Below are positions 26,798 to 35,709 of a stretch of DNA of 64,000 nucleotides, one piece after another. The DNA comes from [Leptolyngbya] sp. JSC-1 (GTDB taxonomy: Bacteria; Cyanobacteriota; Cyanobacteriia; Elainellales; Elainellaceae): the NCBI GenBank assembly GCA_000733415.1, contig KL662191.1, forward strand, positions 4,801,870 to 4,865,869, in the 5' to 3' direction. A model generated the notes under the pieces. That model ran no database searches and was not told the origin of the DNA. It was given only the letters and a program-made list of their open reading frames with translations. Every line of letters begins with the position of its first letter. Within the stretch, counting starts at the first letter, position 1. Position numbers and translations under genes: made by a program.

Positions 26798-28030
26798 ATG
26801 AATCCATTCCCCATTCGTCCACTGCTAGCTGTTCCGACGGGTAGACTACAAATTCCTGCCGCGGTTGCAGCCTCAGGAAGTTGCCAGTTTTCACTGGTGA
26901 TTCCCACCTACAACGAAGGGCAAAATATCGCGGCTGTGGTACACAAGCTCAGTGAATTGCTCGATCCAGTCCTGCTAGGCCGCTATGAGCTGATCGTGGT
27001 GGATGATGATAGTCCGGATCGCACTTGGGAAACGGCGCAAGCCTTGACCGCCAGCTACCCTCAACTGCAAGTGATGCGGCGACAAACCGAACGGGGATTG
27101 TCTACGGCTGTGATTCGCGGTTGGCAGATGTCTAAGGGCGAAATTCTGGGCGTTATTGATGGCGATTTGCAACATCCACCAGAGGTGCTGTTGAAGCTGT
27201 TAGCGGCAATTGAACAGGGTGCTGATTTGGCCGTGGCCAGCCGTCATATCGAAGGGGGTGGCGTCAGTGCGTGGAGTCCAGTGCGGCGATTTCTGTCGCG
27301 GGGAGCGCAGGTGCTGGGGCTGCTGATTTTGCCAAATGTGGTGGGGCGGGTGTCTGACCCGATGAGCGGTTATTTCCTAGTACATTGCCGTGCCATTGCC
27401 GAGCAAGAACTGAATCCGCTGGGCTACAAAATTTTGCTGGAAGTATTGGGGCGGGGAAACGTTCAGCAGGTGGCGGAAGTTGGCTATGTGTTTCAAGAAC
27501 GGCAGGAAGGCGAGAGCAAAGTAACCTGGCGGCAGTATGTTGACTACCTGCTGCATCTGGCCAAACTGCGCTCTCGTGGACGCATTTCTCGGCTGCGGCA
27601 AAAGTATCAGCTTCCTGGGCAGCGTTTCCTACGGTTTGGCTTGGTGGGGCTGAGCGGCGTGTTTGTGGATATGGCGGTGCTGTATTTGCTGAGCGATCCA
27701 GCAACGTTGGGCTGGGGCCTAACCCGGAGCAAAATCATTGCCTCAGAAATTGCGATTATCAATAACTTTCTCTGGAACGATCGCTGGACCTTTGGCGATA
27801 TTTCTAGGCAGCAGTCGGGCTGGAAGAAGCGGCTAAAGCGGCTGCTCAAGTTCAACCTAATCTGTCTAGCTGGGCTGATTCTGAACGTGCTTATACTGAA
27901 TTTGCTATTCAACGGGTTTGGCCTCAACCGCTACTTGGCCAATTTGATTGCGATTGCTGCCGTTACGCTGTGGAACTTTTGGCTGAATTTGAAACTGAGC
28001 TGGCGTGTGACCGATACAGGGGGCGCATAA
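26798..28030 (+). CDS. DPM1-like glycosyltransferase with GtrA domain
   Basis: A 410-residue fusion. Residues ~28-240 are a GT2 polyprenyl-phosphate sugar transferase (VIPTYNEGQNI, VVDDDSPDRTW, GDLQHPPE as the DxD-like motif), and residues ~265-400 are a four-helix GtrA domain (RFLRFGLVGLSGVFVDMAVL ... NNFLWNDRWTF) thought to flip or handle the lipid-linked sugar. Such proteins make a polyprenyl-P-hexose donor for membrane glycosyltransferases, so the divergent GT39-like protein could be its user (inference). Start: ATG 26798; a TTG three bases upstream is also in frame. The 3' end overlaps the convergent antiporter by 68 bp. Confidence 0.88.
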   Translation: MNPFPIRPLLAVPTGRLQIPAAVAASGSCQFSLVIPTYNEGQNIAAVVHKLSELLDPVLLGRYELIVVDDDSPDRTWETAQALTASYPQLQVMRRQTERGLSTAVIRGWQMSKGEILGVIDGDLQHPPEVLLKLLAAIEQGADLAVASRHIEGGGVSAWSPVRRFLSRGAQVLGLLILPNVVGRVSDPMSGYFLVHCRAIAEQELNPLGYKILLEVLGRGNVQQVAEVGYVFQERQEGESKVTWRQYVDYLLHLAKLRSRGRISRLRQKYQLPGQRFLRFGLVGLSGVFVDMAVLYLLSDPATLGWGLTRSKIIASEIAIINNFLWNDRWTFGDISRQQSGWKKRLKRLLKFNLICLAGLILNVLILNLLFNGFGLNRYLANLIAIAAVTLWNFWLNLKLSWRVTDTGGA

Positions 28031-30077
28031 GCGGCTTGCGCTGTGGCTCTCCGAGGGTAATCACTGAACAGTTGAGCTGTTTCACAATTGGAACGGTAAT
28101 GCTGCCTAGGGTTAATTCACCAATGCCGCTGCTGCGTCGTCGGGAGGCTCGCAGAATCACTAGATCGTAGGCATGAGCTTGCTGCACAATGGTGCTGACC
28201 ACATCTTCGGCTTGCAGAATTTGAATTTCAGGTTTAACGGCGGCATTGGCCTGAGCAGATAGCCAATCCAACTGCGACTTGAGCCAGGTCATTCGGTCGG
28301 GTGGGCTATGGGGGTCAGCCACATGCAGCAGGGTCATCTCGACTTGATTGGCCTTCGCTAAAATTGACGCAAATCGAACTGTTTGTAATGCTTTACGGGC
28401 TGGTGTTTCAACCGGAACTAGAATGCGACGAATTGTAGCAGCCGGTTGCAGGAGGCGAGTGACGGCTACCGGACAGTGAGCCGACCAAAGTGTGCGGTCG
28501 ATCAAACTGCCAAATAGACGAGCACGTAATCCGGCGGTTTGCCCCCATCCCATCACGATCAGACTAGCTTCCTGCTCCCGACTGGCGCGGCTAATGCCCT
28601 GGGCCACGTTGTCATCAATTCGTAACAAGGGTTCGACGACTGCCCCAAACTCCTGTCCTAGCTCGGTAGCGCGTGCCAATAGGACGCGACTGCGCTGCAA
28701 TGCCTGATCAAGTTCTGGTGCATCCATGTGCGCATGGGCTGGGGCAACGGCGAGTGGTACGATTCGGCCTGCTGCATGCTGGGCAAGTAGGGCAGCCATT
28801 TCTAGGAGATTGCGCTCGGTGTTGGGGTTATAGACGGGAACAACAATAGTCAGTTGCTCTGGCTCCAGTGCTACCGATGGGATTTCAGGTTGTTCGATTT
28901 CTAAATCCAAAAGTGGTTCGCTTGTCGGCGTTAAACCGGCAGCCGCACGAGCCGTAATTAACGGCCCCAGGGTCGATGTAACCAGCATCAGCACGATGAC
29001 ACTATTCAGTACGTCTTCGGTCAACATGCCTTCCCGGTAGCCAACAAACGTAGCTGCTAGGGTGGCTGCAACCTGTGGCATTGAGAGAGACCACATCGTG
29101 ATACCTTCCCGCCAGCTATAGCGGTAGGCCAACTGGGCCAGCAAAGCAGCGAGAAATTTGCTGCCAATCAACCCGACCAGAATCGTTAGCGTTAGCCCAA
29201 TTGCACCCATGCTGCGCACAAAAGCAGGTAGGTCAATCAGCAATCCGACATCCACAAAGAAAATCGGAACGAACAGCACTGTGCCGACAAACAGGATTTT
29301 TTCTTTAACTGGACCATCACCCACAATGCTGTTAACGGCCAATCCTGCCAAAAACGCCCCGACGATTTTCTCTACCCCAATCAGTTCTGCACCTAAGGCC
29401 GAGACGAACACCACCAGCAGCACGAACAAAAACTGATTGCCCTCTTCATCGCCAGACCGCCGAAAGAACTCTTTGCCCAACCAACTGAAGCCAAACAAAA
29501 TCACAGCCGAATAAATCAAAAGGGCGAGCAGCAAGCTCCCCAAGCTGAGGGCGCTAAAGTTACCTTTGTTGATTCCGACACAGACGGCTAAAACCAGTAA
29601 AGCTCCAACATCAGTGAAGATGGTTGCACCGATCGTGACAGTAACAGCTTCGTTGTTCACCACGCCTAGCCGACTGATGATAGGGTAGGCCAACAGTGTG
29701 TGGGAGGCGAACAAGGAGCCAATTAAAATCGAAGGATTCCAATCAAACCCGAACAATCGCCCTACAATCGTGCCGGTAATTAGAGGCACAGCAAAGGTAA
29801 AAAAGCCAAACCCGGCGGAACGGTACTTGGTAGCGCGGAACTGCGCTAGGTCGATCTCCAGTCCTGCCATGAACAGCAGATACACTAGGCCAATGCCAGA
29901 GAGCAGCCGCATGGTTTCGGAGTCGTTGTCCAGCACCTGAAGACCGTTGGGCCCCAACAGGACTCCAGTCAGCAACAACCCTAAGATGCCTGGCAATTTC
30001 AAACGCTCAAAAATCAGCGGCACAATCAAAATGATTGCCAGCAGAATCGCAAAGGAGACAATTGGCTCTAGATGCAT
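27963..30077 (-). CDS. CPA2 cation:proton antiporter with universal stress domains
   Basis: A 704-residue protein. Residues ~1-385 contain 12 or so membrane helices of the Na+/H+ exchanger (CPA2/KefB-NapA) type, with GLLLTGVLLGPNGL near helix 2 and LVFVSALGAELIGVEKIVGAFLAGL around the ion-binding helix. The C-terminal half holds two universal-stress-protein-like folds (~405-535 and ~545-675), including a LIVMGWGQT nucleotide-loop-like segment. It likely exports Na+ or K+ in exchange for protons, with the USP part as a soluble regulator. The last 68 bp overlap the 3' end of the convergent GtrA-domain gene. Confidence 0.88.
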   Translation of the reverse strand: MHLEPIVSFAILLAIILIVPLIFERLKLPGILGLLLTGVLLGPNGLQVLDNDSETMRLLSGIGLVYLLFMAGLEIDLAQFRATKYRSAGFGFFTFAVPLITGTIVGRLFGFDWNPSILIGSLFASHTLLAYPIISRLGVVNNEAVTVTIGATIFTDVGALLVLAVCVGINKGNFSALSLGSLLLALLIYSAVILFGFSWLGKEFFRRSGDEEGNQFLFVLLVVFVSALGAELIGVEKIVGAFLAGLAVNSIVGDGPVKEKILFVGTVLFVPIFFVDVGLLIDLPAFVRSMGAIGLTLTILVGLIGSKFLAALLAQLAYRYSWREGITMWSLSMPQVAATLAATFVGYREGMLTEDVLNSVIVLMLVTSTLGPLITARAAAGLTPTSEPLLDLEIEQPEIPSVALEPEQLTIVVPVYNPNTERNLLEMAALLAQHAAGRIVPLAVAPAHAHMDAPELDQALQRSRVLLARATELGQEFGAVVEPLLRIDDNVAQGISRASREQEASLIVMGWGQTAGLRARLFGSLIDRTLWSAHCPVAVTRLLQPAATIRRILVPVETPARKALQTVRFASILAKANQVEMTLLHVADPHSPPDRMTWLKSQLDWLSAQANAAVKPEIQILQAEDVVSTIVQQAHAYDLVILRASRRRSSGIGELTLGSITVPIVKQLNCSVITLGEPQRKPLMRPLYRSHASSVSNSAKSSTA

Positions 30078-30242
30078 AGATTCCTAGTTCAGGAAGATAG
30101 GTTGATGGCGCAAGCACGGCACAAGTACGGCATGACTGCGGCACAAGAGGAGCTAGGCCGCAAAAGGCTGCTTACGGTGACACTACCTTAAAAGCATAGA
30201 GGCAAAAATCTGTTTAGAGATGTACTTATGGATGGTATTTAC

Positions 30243-30959
30243 TCACAGATGAATTTGGCTCAGAATAGTCCGCAGGCGATCGTAATCATCTTTTAGCAGC
30301 AAGCTGAGTGTTCGACCGGCTTGCACTAACCAGTCTCGATTGGCCTGCCGCAAGCGATAAATCTCCCGAATTGCAGCCGCGGTCAAACTATCAACTGGAG
30401 CGCCGTTGACCTGAAGCAGTGTTCTGAGAAAATCGAGCTGCTGACTGAAGTGAACAATTTCTTCCGGTTCGCAGTAGTAAACGGCCTGATGCACCTGGGG
30501 TGGCCGGGGAGGCAAGTGCTGGTACACCGTTTCGCTGAGGATGGCCTGACGGCTGGAGCCATTTCGTTCTGTTCGCGGGACGGAGTCCATTCGCGTTTGC
30601 GGGACGGAGTCCAAAGGCGGCTGATAGCCCACAATCGCAGCTCGGAATTCGGTTTTGAGCATGGCAAAAATTTGCGGCTGCTGGTCTCTTAACTCCTGCA
30701 GAGACAGCCCCAATGCCCTAGCCCGATGGACCGAATCGATTGGGCTTGTCGTGACGTGGTAAACCACCGCATAAATTTGGTTACCTGAATCCTCGTCCCT
30801 CGCCTTAACCCAACTGCCAAAAGGTGGCATCATCGCAAAGCTAAGATCGTCTGGCTCTAGACATTGAGCCAAAAATTCAGCCGTCGCGGTTTCAACCACC
30901 TCTGCAATATAGTTGGGATGGCGATCTTGACTACTAAACTGAGGCAGGGGCAACCGCAT
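30243..30959 (-). CDS. HAS-barrel-like conserved cyanobacterial protein
   Basis: A 238-residue soluble protein. Residues ~35-110 (PPFGSWVKARDEDSGNQIYAVVYHVTT ... TEFRAAIVGY) look like a HAS-barrel, the small beta-barrel found at the N-terminus of ATP-synthase-like and HerA ATPases, but no ATPase domain follows. The C-terminal half is helical (YRLRQANRDWLVQAG...). Between them (~115-140) is a low-complexity insert encoded by a duplicated DNA unit. It is 16 bp downstream of ndhS on the same strand and could be cotranscribed. Function unknown. Confidence 0.72.
   Translation of the reverse strand: MRLPLPQFSSQDRHPNYIAEVVETATAEFLAQCLEPDDLSFAMMPPFGSWVKARDEDSGNQIYAVVYHVTTSPIDSVHRARALGLSLQELRDQQPQIFAMLKTEFRAAIVGYQPPLDSVPQTRMDSVPRTERNGSSRQAILSETVYQHLPPRPPQVHQAVYYCEPEEIVHFSQQLDFLRTLLQVNGAPVDSLTAAAIREIYRLRQANRDWLVQAGRTLSLLLKDDYDRLRTILSQIHL
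30572..30612. repeat. In-gene duplication encoding DSVP repeats
   Basis: The unit TGCGGGACGGAGTCCA recurs twice in this stretch with one variant copy beginning TTCGCGGGACGGAGTCC. On the minus strand it encodes the repeated D-S-V-P-(Q/R)-T segment in the HAS-barrel-like protein, keeping the frame. Confidence 0.75.
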
Positions 30960-30975
30960 GGTAAACCGTTAAAAA

Positions 30976-31170
30976 CTACTTTTTGGCTCGTCCGGCGGTC
31001 GCGTCTACCAGTTCTAATTCGGAAAGCCGGAACGTCACCAGTTTGTCCCAATTGCCGCCCTCAAACAAAACGGCTGCGTTACCGCTGCTGATCCGCTGCA
31101 CTAATCCTTGATAGCCGTAATAAATATCGTTGGGGTTCTTAATGCGAACCGCAGAACCAGGCAGAATCAT
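30976..31170 (-). CDS. ndhS: NAD(P)H dehydrogenase subunit NdhS
   Basis: A 64-residue soluble subunit of the cyanobacterial NDH-1 complex. The whole pattern MILPGSAVRIKNPNDIYYGYQG ... AAVLFEGGNWDKLVTFRLSELELV matches NdhS/CRR31, an SH3-like beta-barrel that helps ferredoxin dock on the complex for cyclic electron flow. The length is normal for the cyanobacterial form, which lacks the plant transit peptide. ATG 31170. It is followed 16 bp later by the HAS-barrel-like gene on the same strand. A TATACT element upstream on the minus strand is a possible -10. Confidence 0.88.
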   Translation of the reverse strand: MILPGSAVRIKNPNDIYYGYQGLVQRISSGNAAVLFEGGNWDKLVTFRLSELELVDATAGRAKK

Positions 31171-31282
31171 TGTGGTTGACCCAATTAGTATAAGCGTTCT
31201 TCCTTAGAATACGGCATTTCGTCAGTGGGATTAATCCATCGATTGATAAAAATTTGCGATGGTTATCCCCAGCAAAGCTGTT

Positions 31283-31321
31283 CAGTTGTAACGGTCAGTT
31301 GTAGCGGTCAGTTGTAGCAGC
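31283..31321. repeat. Tandem repeat 3 x 13 bp
   Basis: CAGTTGTAACGGT, CAGTTGTAGCGGT and CAGTTGTAGCAGC follow one another without gaps in the ndhS/rodA intergenic region. The first two differ at one base. Confidence 0.88.
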
Positions 31322-31348
31322 TTCTAAAGCTCTGCTGTAACTACTGGG

Positions 31349-32605
31349 TTAGAACTTTAGCCGATGTCGGTAATTACTCACCGATTCCACGATTCCTAAG
31401 GCAATAAAATTGGTCAACAGCGCCGAACGCCCATAGCTCAACCAGGGAAGCGGGATGCCAGTGATCGGTGCCAAGCCAATAGTCATGCCAATGTTGATGA
31501 GCACCTGAAAAACAATCATTGATAAAACGCCAATTGCCAGCAGCGAACCAAAGTTGTCCTTCGCGTTTTGAGCAATGATGACTAAGCGTAAACAAATCAA
31601 CCAAAAGACAAGCAGCACGATAATGCAGCCGACAAAGCCAAATTCCTCACCAATCGCAGAAAAAATAAAATCTGTGTGCTGTTCTGGAATGAAATTGAGC
31701 TGTGTCTGAGTTCCTTGATTCAAACCGCGCCCAAACAGTTGCCCTGCTCCGATGGCAATCCGGGACTGAATCAAGTGATAGCCGCCGCCTAAGGGGTCTT
31801 TGTCTGGATCTAAGAACAAGGTCAAGCGATCGCGCTGGTATTCTTTCAACACATGCTGCCAGATAAAGCTACCTAAGCCGCCTGCCACTAGGTTGACGAC
31901 GGCTGCCATAAAGCTACCCGAAACAGCCCAAGGTAGGGTCCGCCAGCCAATCACAGCCACCAGCCCCACCCAAGCCAGCCAACCGGGCAAAAAGACGCCA
32001 AACAAGATAGCGGCAACAATTGGCGAAATCAGTAGCACCAACCAGCCTGGATTCATATTGGCCCAGTAAAGCATCCCCAGGGTGATCGCGCCAAACACTA
32101 AGGAAGTACCCAGATCGGGCTGAAGCATGATCAGAATCCAGGGAACAGCGGTGATTGCTAGGGATTTGAGCACCATCCCAAGCGATCTAGCACCATGTTC
32201 GTGCAAAACGGCTGCCAGTGTAATAATCACACCAACCTTGGCAAACTCCGACGGTTGCACATGGAAATTGCCGATTGCTACCCAACTTTGGGCACCGTTG
32301 GCCGTCGTCCCAATAAAAATCACCAGCAGCAAAGACAGATTAGTGATGCCGTAGATAATCCAACGCCACTGAATCAGGTTCTCGTAACGCCAGCGGGCGA
32401 TCACTAAAGTAATCAATACCCCCACTAGTCCCGTAACCCAGTGCTGCCACCAAATGGTTGCGCCGAGATGGAGTTGGGTACTGCGGATGGTGACGCCGCC
32501 GAACAAGGTTAATCCCACTGGCAGCAACAGCAGCAGCCAATCCAGTTCTTGCCATGGCTGTATCAGCGACTTCCAGCTAATCCGACTAAGAGATTTTTGC
32601 AGCAT
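31349..32605 (-). CDS. rodA: Rod shape-determining protein RodA
   Basis: A 418-residue SEDS-family peptidoglycan glycosyltransferase of the lateral cell-wall (elongasome) machinery, with about ten membrane helices. Family segments seen: QPSEFAKVGVIITLA, LQPDLGTSLVFGAI, and RIAIGAGQLFGRGLNQGTQTQLNFIPEQHTDFIFSAIGEEFG near residue 275-315, then PLPWLSYGRSALLTNFIALG at the C-terminus. RodA is favoured over FtsW by the RSTQLHLGATIWWQ N-terminal loop and the general pattern. The ATG at 32605 is used rather than a TTG two codons upstream. It lies 46 bp downstream of mrp. Confidence 0.92.
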   Translation of the reverse strand: MLQKSLSRISWKSLIQPWQELDWLLLLLPVGLTLFGGVTIRSTQLHLGATIWWQHWVTGLVGVLITLVIARWRYENLIQWRWIIYGITNLSLLLVIFIGTTANGAQSWVAIGNFHVQPSEFAKVGVIITLAAVLHEHGARSLGMVLKSLAITAVPWILIMLQPDLGTSLVFGAITLGMLYWANMNPGWLVLLISPIVAAILFGVFLPGWLAWVGLVAVIGWRTLPWAVSGSFMAAVVNLVAGGLGSFIWQHVLKEYQRDRLTLFLDPDKDPLGGGYHLIQSRIAIGAGQLFGRGLNQGTQTQLNFIPEQHTDFIFSAIGEEFGFVGCIIVLLVFWLICLRLVIIAQNAKDNFGSLLAIGVLSMIVFQVLINIGMTIGLAPITGIPLPWLSYGRSALLTNFIALGIVESVSNYRHRLKF

Positions 32606-32651
32606 CAGCAATTGATGAATGAGGACAGAGGGTCGATAACTTCGTTACTCC

Positions 32652-33722
32652 TTAACTAAGAGCGGCAACTGAAACTCTGGCCGCAATCTGCTGAGCAATG
32701 GCCGTCAGGGCACGAGCAGAAGCTGATTCTGGCCGTTCAATCACAATCGGTACGCCTCGGTCGCCGCCTTCGCGGAGCGGCATTTCCAGCGGCACACAAC
32801 CCAACAGCGGTAAGCCCAATTCCTTGGCTGTTTTTTCGCCACCTCCAGAGCCAAATAGGTCGTACTGACGGTCGGGCAGATCGGGCGGAACAAAATAGCT
32901 CATGTTTTCGACGATGCCGAGCACTGGCACCTGCATTTGCTGAAACATCCGCAGCCCCCGCCGCGCATCCTGAAGCGCAACAGTTTGAGGTGTGGTGACA
33001 ATCACAGTTCCGGCCATCGGTACGGCTTGAGCCATTGTCAGCTGAGCGTCTCCGGTTCCAGGTGGCATGTCTACTATCAGGTAATCCAGTTCACCCCAGC
33101 TGACTTGATAAAGAAACTGGCGGATAATCCCATTCAGCATTGGACCCCGCCAAATTACAGGCTGATCCGGATCAATCAAAAAGCCCATTGAGACGAGTTT
33201 GACACCATAGTTAAAGGCTGGCTCCAGCACTTCTCCGGCTGCCCCTTGCTGCACCATCACCTTGGCATCCGACAGACCCAGCATTGTAGGAGCGTTCGGT
33301 CCGTAGATATCGGCATCGATTAACCCCACCTTGGCTCCGCTCTGGGCTAAGGCAACTGCCACATTCACAGCCACCGTACTTTTGCCGACACCACCTTTAC
33401 CGCTCGAAACGGCCAGAATGTTTTTGACGCCAGCAATACCGGTACGATCGGGCAGGGCTTTTTGCTGGGGAGTTTCTGCGGTGACATCTACCGTGACCGA
33501 CTCGACACCCGGTAAGGTTTTCACCGCTCGCTCGCAGTCTTCTACAATAAACTGACGCAAAGGGCAGGCCGGAGTCGTCAAAACCAGCGTAAAACGCACA
33601 TCTCCGTCTTTGACCTCGATATTGCGGATCATATTCAATTCCACCAAACTTTTACGCAGTTCAGGGTCTTGAACCGGGCGTAAAACCTCCAGAATTCTGC
33701 TGGTATCAAGCGTTGTCAACAT
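32652..33722 (-). CDS. mrp: Mrp/ApbC-type P-loop ATPase
   Basis: A 356-residue Mrp/NBP35 family protein used in iron-sulfur cluster assembly or transfer. Residues ~5-85 are an N-terminal MIP18/DUF59 domain. The deviant Walker A GKGGVGKST is at 108-116, followed by IDADIYGPNAP and DMPPGTGDAQL. At the site where bacterial ApbC has a CxxC for cluster binding, the sequence reads SYFVPPDLPDRQYDLFGSGGG, without cysteines, a variant I associate with plant-like cyanobacterial forms. The C-terminal DUF971 domain of HCF101 is absent. ATG 33722 has GGTGGAG eight bases upstream; the GTG at 33734 overlaps that site. Confidence 0.9.
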   Translation of the reverse strand: MLTTLDTSRILEVLRPVQDPELRKSLVELNMIRNIEVKDGDVRFTLVLTTPACPLRQFIVEDCERAVKTLPGVESVTVDVTAETPQQKALPDRTGIAGVKNILAVSSGKGGVGKSTVAVNVAVALAQSGAKVGLIDADIYGPNAPTMLGLSDAKVMVQQGAAGEVLEPAFNYGVKLVSMGFLIDPDQPVIWRGPMLNGIIRQFLYQVSWGELDYLIVDMPPGTGDAQLTMAQAVPMAGTVIVTTPQTVALQDARRGLRMFQQMQVPVLGIVENMSYFVPPDLPDRQYDLFGSGGGEKTAKELGLPLLGCVPLEMPLREGGDRGVPIVIERPESASARALTAIAQQIAARVSVAALS

Positions 33723-33793
33723 GGTGTTCTCCACCCTAGTCAGCGATGCTAGGGATATGCGTTAAGTATTAATTCCCAATGCCAATTTTAGCT

Positions 33794-34411
33794 TTAGCTT
33801 AGACCCGACCCAAGCACCGTGGCGCTGAGAATTTTCTCAATGCCTACCATTAACAGAACGGTTCCTAGCCAATCCAAGCTAGAGCGCTGTCTAGTCTTAG
33901 TTGGATCCTGATTAGGTTGTGCTTGAGCCTGTTCTGCTGCATGGGCTAGTTCACTGGCCACCTTGGCTGCATAGGGACGAATAATTGACCAAACCAGGGG
34001 CGACAACCACCCGCGTAGCGTCACGGAATAGGACACATAAGTGCCACAAACGGTGGATTCAATTCGATAGGTAACACGCTCTTCCAGTCCTGGTAATGCT
34101 AACACCCGCACGGTCAACATTTCCCTGGGCAGAACTCGCTCCACAAAGATCTTGATCGGGATAGGAAAAAAGCGGCTCACGGCTTGGTAGATCAAGCCTG
34201 GTTTGGGAATTAGCCCATAAGGTACATTGGTTTTGGCGAGTAAGGGATGCCAGGATACATCAGCCAGGTTGACCACTTTGCTCCACAGCTCGTCTACGGA
34301 AGCTGAACTCAAAACCTCGTAGGTTCCAGCAAGGGATGGTAGCTGTAACTGCCCTGCGGGCAGAAAGATTGGCTTAAAAAAGTGGATGACTCTCGACCAG
34401 AGTTCCAGCAT
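33794..34411 (-). CDS. SRPBCC-fold protein
   Basis: A 205-residue protein whose residues ~25-165 show the START/SRPBCC helix-grip pattern (AGTYEVLSSASVDELWSKVVNLADVSWHPLL ... VERVLPREMLTVRVLALPG ... YRIESTVCGTYVSYSV). This fold binds hydrophobic ligands; cyanobacterial members are uncharacterised. The C-terminal tail contains a hydrophobic segment (LDWLGTVLLMVGIEKILSATVLG) that may anchor it to a membrane. It is the next gene upstream of mrp on the same strand, 59 bp away, suggesting an mrp-rodA transcription unit. Confidence 0.75.
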   Translation of the reverse strand: MLELWSRVIHFFKPIFLPAGQLQLPSLAGTYEVLSSASVDELWSKVVNLADVSWHPLLAKTNVPYGLIPKPGLIYQAVSRFFPIPIKIFVERVLPREMLTVRVLALPGLEERVTYRIESTVCGTYVSYSVTLRGWLSPLVWSIIRPYAAKVASELAHAAEQAQAQPNQDPTKTRQRSSLDWLGTVLLMVGIEKILSATVLGSGLS

Positions 34412-34743
34412 TGGAAAATTTCTCCTAGCGCCAAATTAGGCAGCACAGATATTCAGTAACTTGAAGACCAAGGCGGATAAACAAAACAATAGACAAAACA
34501 AGTTTGCTAGGTTTCCAAACAAGCTAATCCAGTCTTGGTCCTCTCGCTTTTGTTTGAGCCCTTCAATTTAAGACTTTCAAGCTGCCTGACTAGACTCTAT
34601 TTGCTCAACTCCCCATTGTAATTCAGGTAGTCTGAAATACAGTGGGTTAACGTCATTTGACACATTTCATTAATAGACTTTACTATCTCGCTATAGTAAC
34701 CTCTATAATGGAGGATTGTGTTTTTATTTTTTGCAATTGAATT
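34412..34743. other. 332-bp divergent intergenic region upstream of rpmB
   Basis: No gene. It holds the probable rpmB promoter in its right third (see separate entry) and must contain the promoter of the minus-strand SRPBCC gene, which was not resolved. Confidence 0.55.
34657..34709 (+). promoter_or_regulatory. Candidate rpmB promoters
   Basis: TTGACA at 34657-34662 is followed after 18 bp by TACTAT at 34681-34686. A consensus TATAAT lies at 34704-34709 without a good -35. Either would initiate shortly before the rpmB ATG at 34744. Confidence 0.5.
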
Positions 34744-34980
34744 ATGGCGCGTAAATGTACACTCACGGGTAAGCAAGCGAACAACGCTTTTGCGATTTCT
34801 CACTCGCACCGCCGGACCAAAAAGCTGCAAGAAGCCAATTTGCAGGAAAAGCGGGTTTGGTTTCCTCAAGAGAAGCGTTGGGTTAAACTGCGCCTCTCGA
34901 CCAGAGCCATCAAAACATTGGAACGGAAGGGATTGTATGCGATGGCAAAAGAAGCTGGAATTGATCTTAGTAAGCTGTAG
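34744..34980 (+). CDS. rpmB: 50S ribosomal protein L28
   Basis: A 78-residue basic ribosomal protein, beginning MARKCTLTGKQANNAFAISHSHRRTKK, diagnostic for L28 with the bacterial/plastid TGK..N..SHSHR pattern. The lone N-terminal Cys5 is normal for cyanobacterial L28. It is monocistronic: two tandem hairpin terminators follow within 100 bp and the SRPBCC gene upstream is divergent. Confidence 0.97.
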   Translation: MARKCTLTGKQANNAFAISHSHRRTKKLQEANLQEKRVWFPQEKRWVKLRLSTRAIKTLERKGLYAMAKEAGIDLSKL

Positions 34981-34990
34981 AAGCTGCAGG

Positions 34991-35021
34991 AGCACAGTTC
35001 TTTTGTGCTGTTTGTTTATTT
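34991..35021 (+). terminator. rpmB terminator 1
   Basis: AGCACA (34991-34996) pairs with TGTGCT (35004-35009), followed by a T-rich GTTTGTTTATTTG tract, 11 bp after the rpmB stop codon. Confidence 0.72.
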
Positions 35022-35036
35022 GTTCTATATGGTTTC

Positions 35037-35072
35037 AAAGGCAGCTGATCCAAGGCTGTCTTTTTATTTTTG
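35037..35072 (+). terminator. rpmB terminator 2
   Basis: AAAGGCAGC (35037-35045) pairs with GCTGTCTTT (35055-35063) with one G.U pair and a 9-base loop; the run TTTTTATTTTT follows. It is a second, stronger intrinsic terminator. Confidence 0.8.
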
Positions 35073-35709
35073 TGTGACTAGTTATTTCTGCGTAACAAGC
35101 CTACAAAGATGACTTTGGTATAATCTCTTACGAGTGTTCACCTGCGTTGCCTGGACGAACCTAGTTCTTGCACAGTTGTAGAAGCAGTCGAGCTGTATAA
35201 GGAACTACAAATCGTCGGATCAGGCGATTAAACGGTCGCAAACATTAGTTTGGAAAGCGTTTGGAAAACTAGTAGTCAGGCTGGCAAAAAGGGCTAGGAA
35301 TTAGCGGTATTTTTTCCAGACAGAATGATCGTTTCTCTCCTGCGAGTGGGAATCATGAAGCCTTGAAGGCCGGGGTGTTCTCTAGTTTCTGTTTGCCCGT
35401 ACTTCGTTTGCCCCGTACTTCTACTATGAGCCAGTTGGCGCTATTGGTAGTTTCAACTTGTTTTAATTATCGTGGATTCTCTGTTGATGTTGTCTAACGG
35501 TGCAGCGTTGAATGATTAGGGCAGTGATCGTTCAGGGGAGGGGCAGCCTGTAAACTTTTAGGTGAATTCGCAACCCAGATCGGAACGTCCTGCGTATATC
35601 CCTATATTTAGTGTGCAATCAGTTTGAGTTTCTATCGATTCCCGCATTAAATTCCTGACATCAAATCCTGGCATCTGCCGTCTCAGTATCCATTTGACAG
35701 AAAACACCT

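Larger units (their letters stand above)
34981..35709. other. 729-bp region between rpmB and hpsA
   Basis: No protein gene supported. The left 95 bp hold two terminators. TATAAT at 35119-35124 is a possible -10 without a clear -35. GTTTGCCC(C)GTACTTC occurs twice near 35390-35422 as a small duplication. The long leader-sized gap suggests a regulated promoter or untranslated leader for the hps genes; no regulator site was identified. Confidence 0.5.

Noticed and set aside
26656..26907. 83-codon minus-strand frame and a tRNA-like TTCGAAACC stretch
   Set aside because: It overlaps the start of the DPM-like gene; no acceptor or anticodon stems form around the TTCGAA, so no tRNA.
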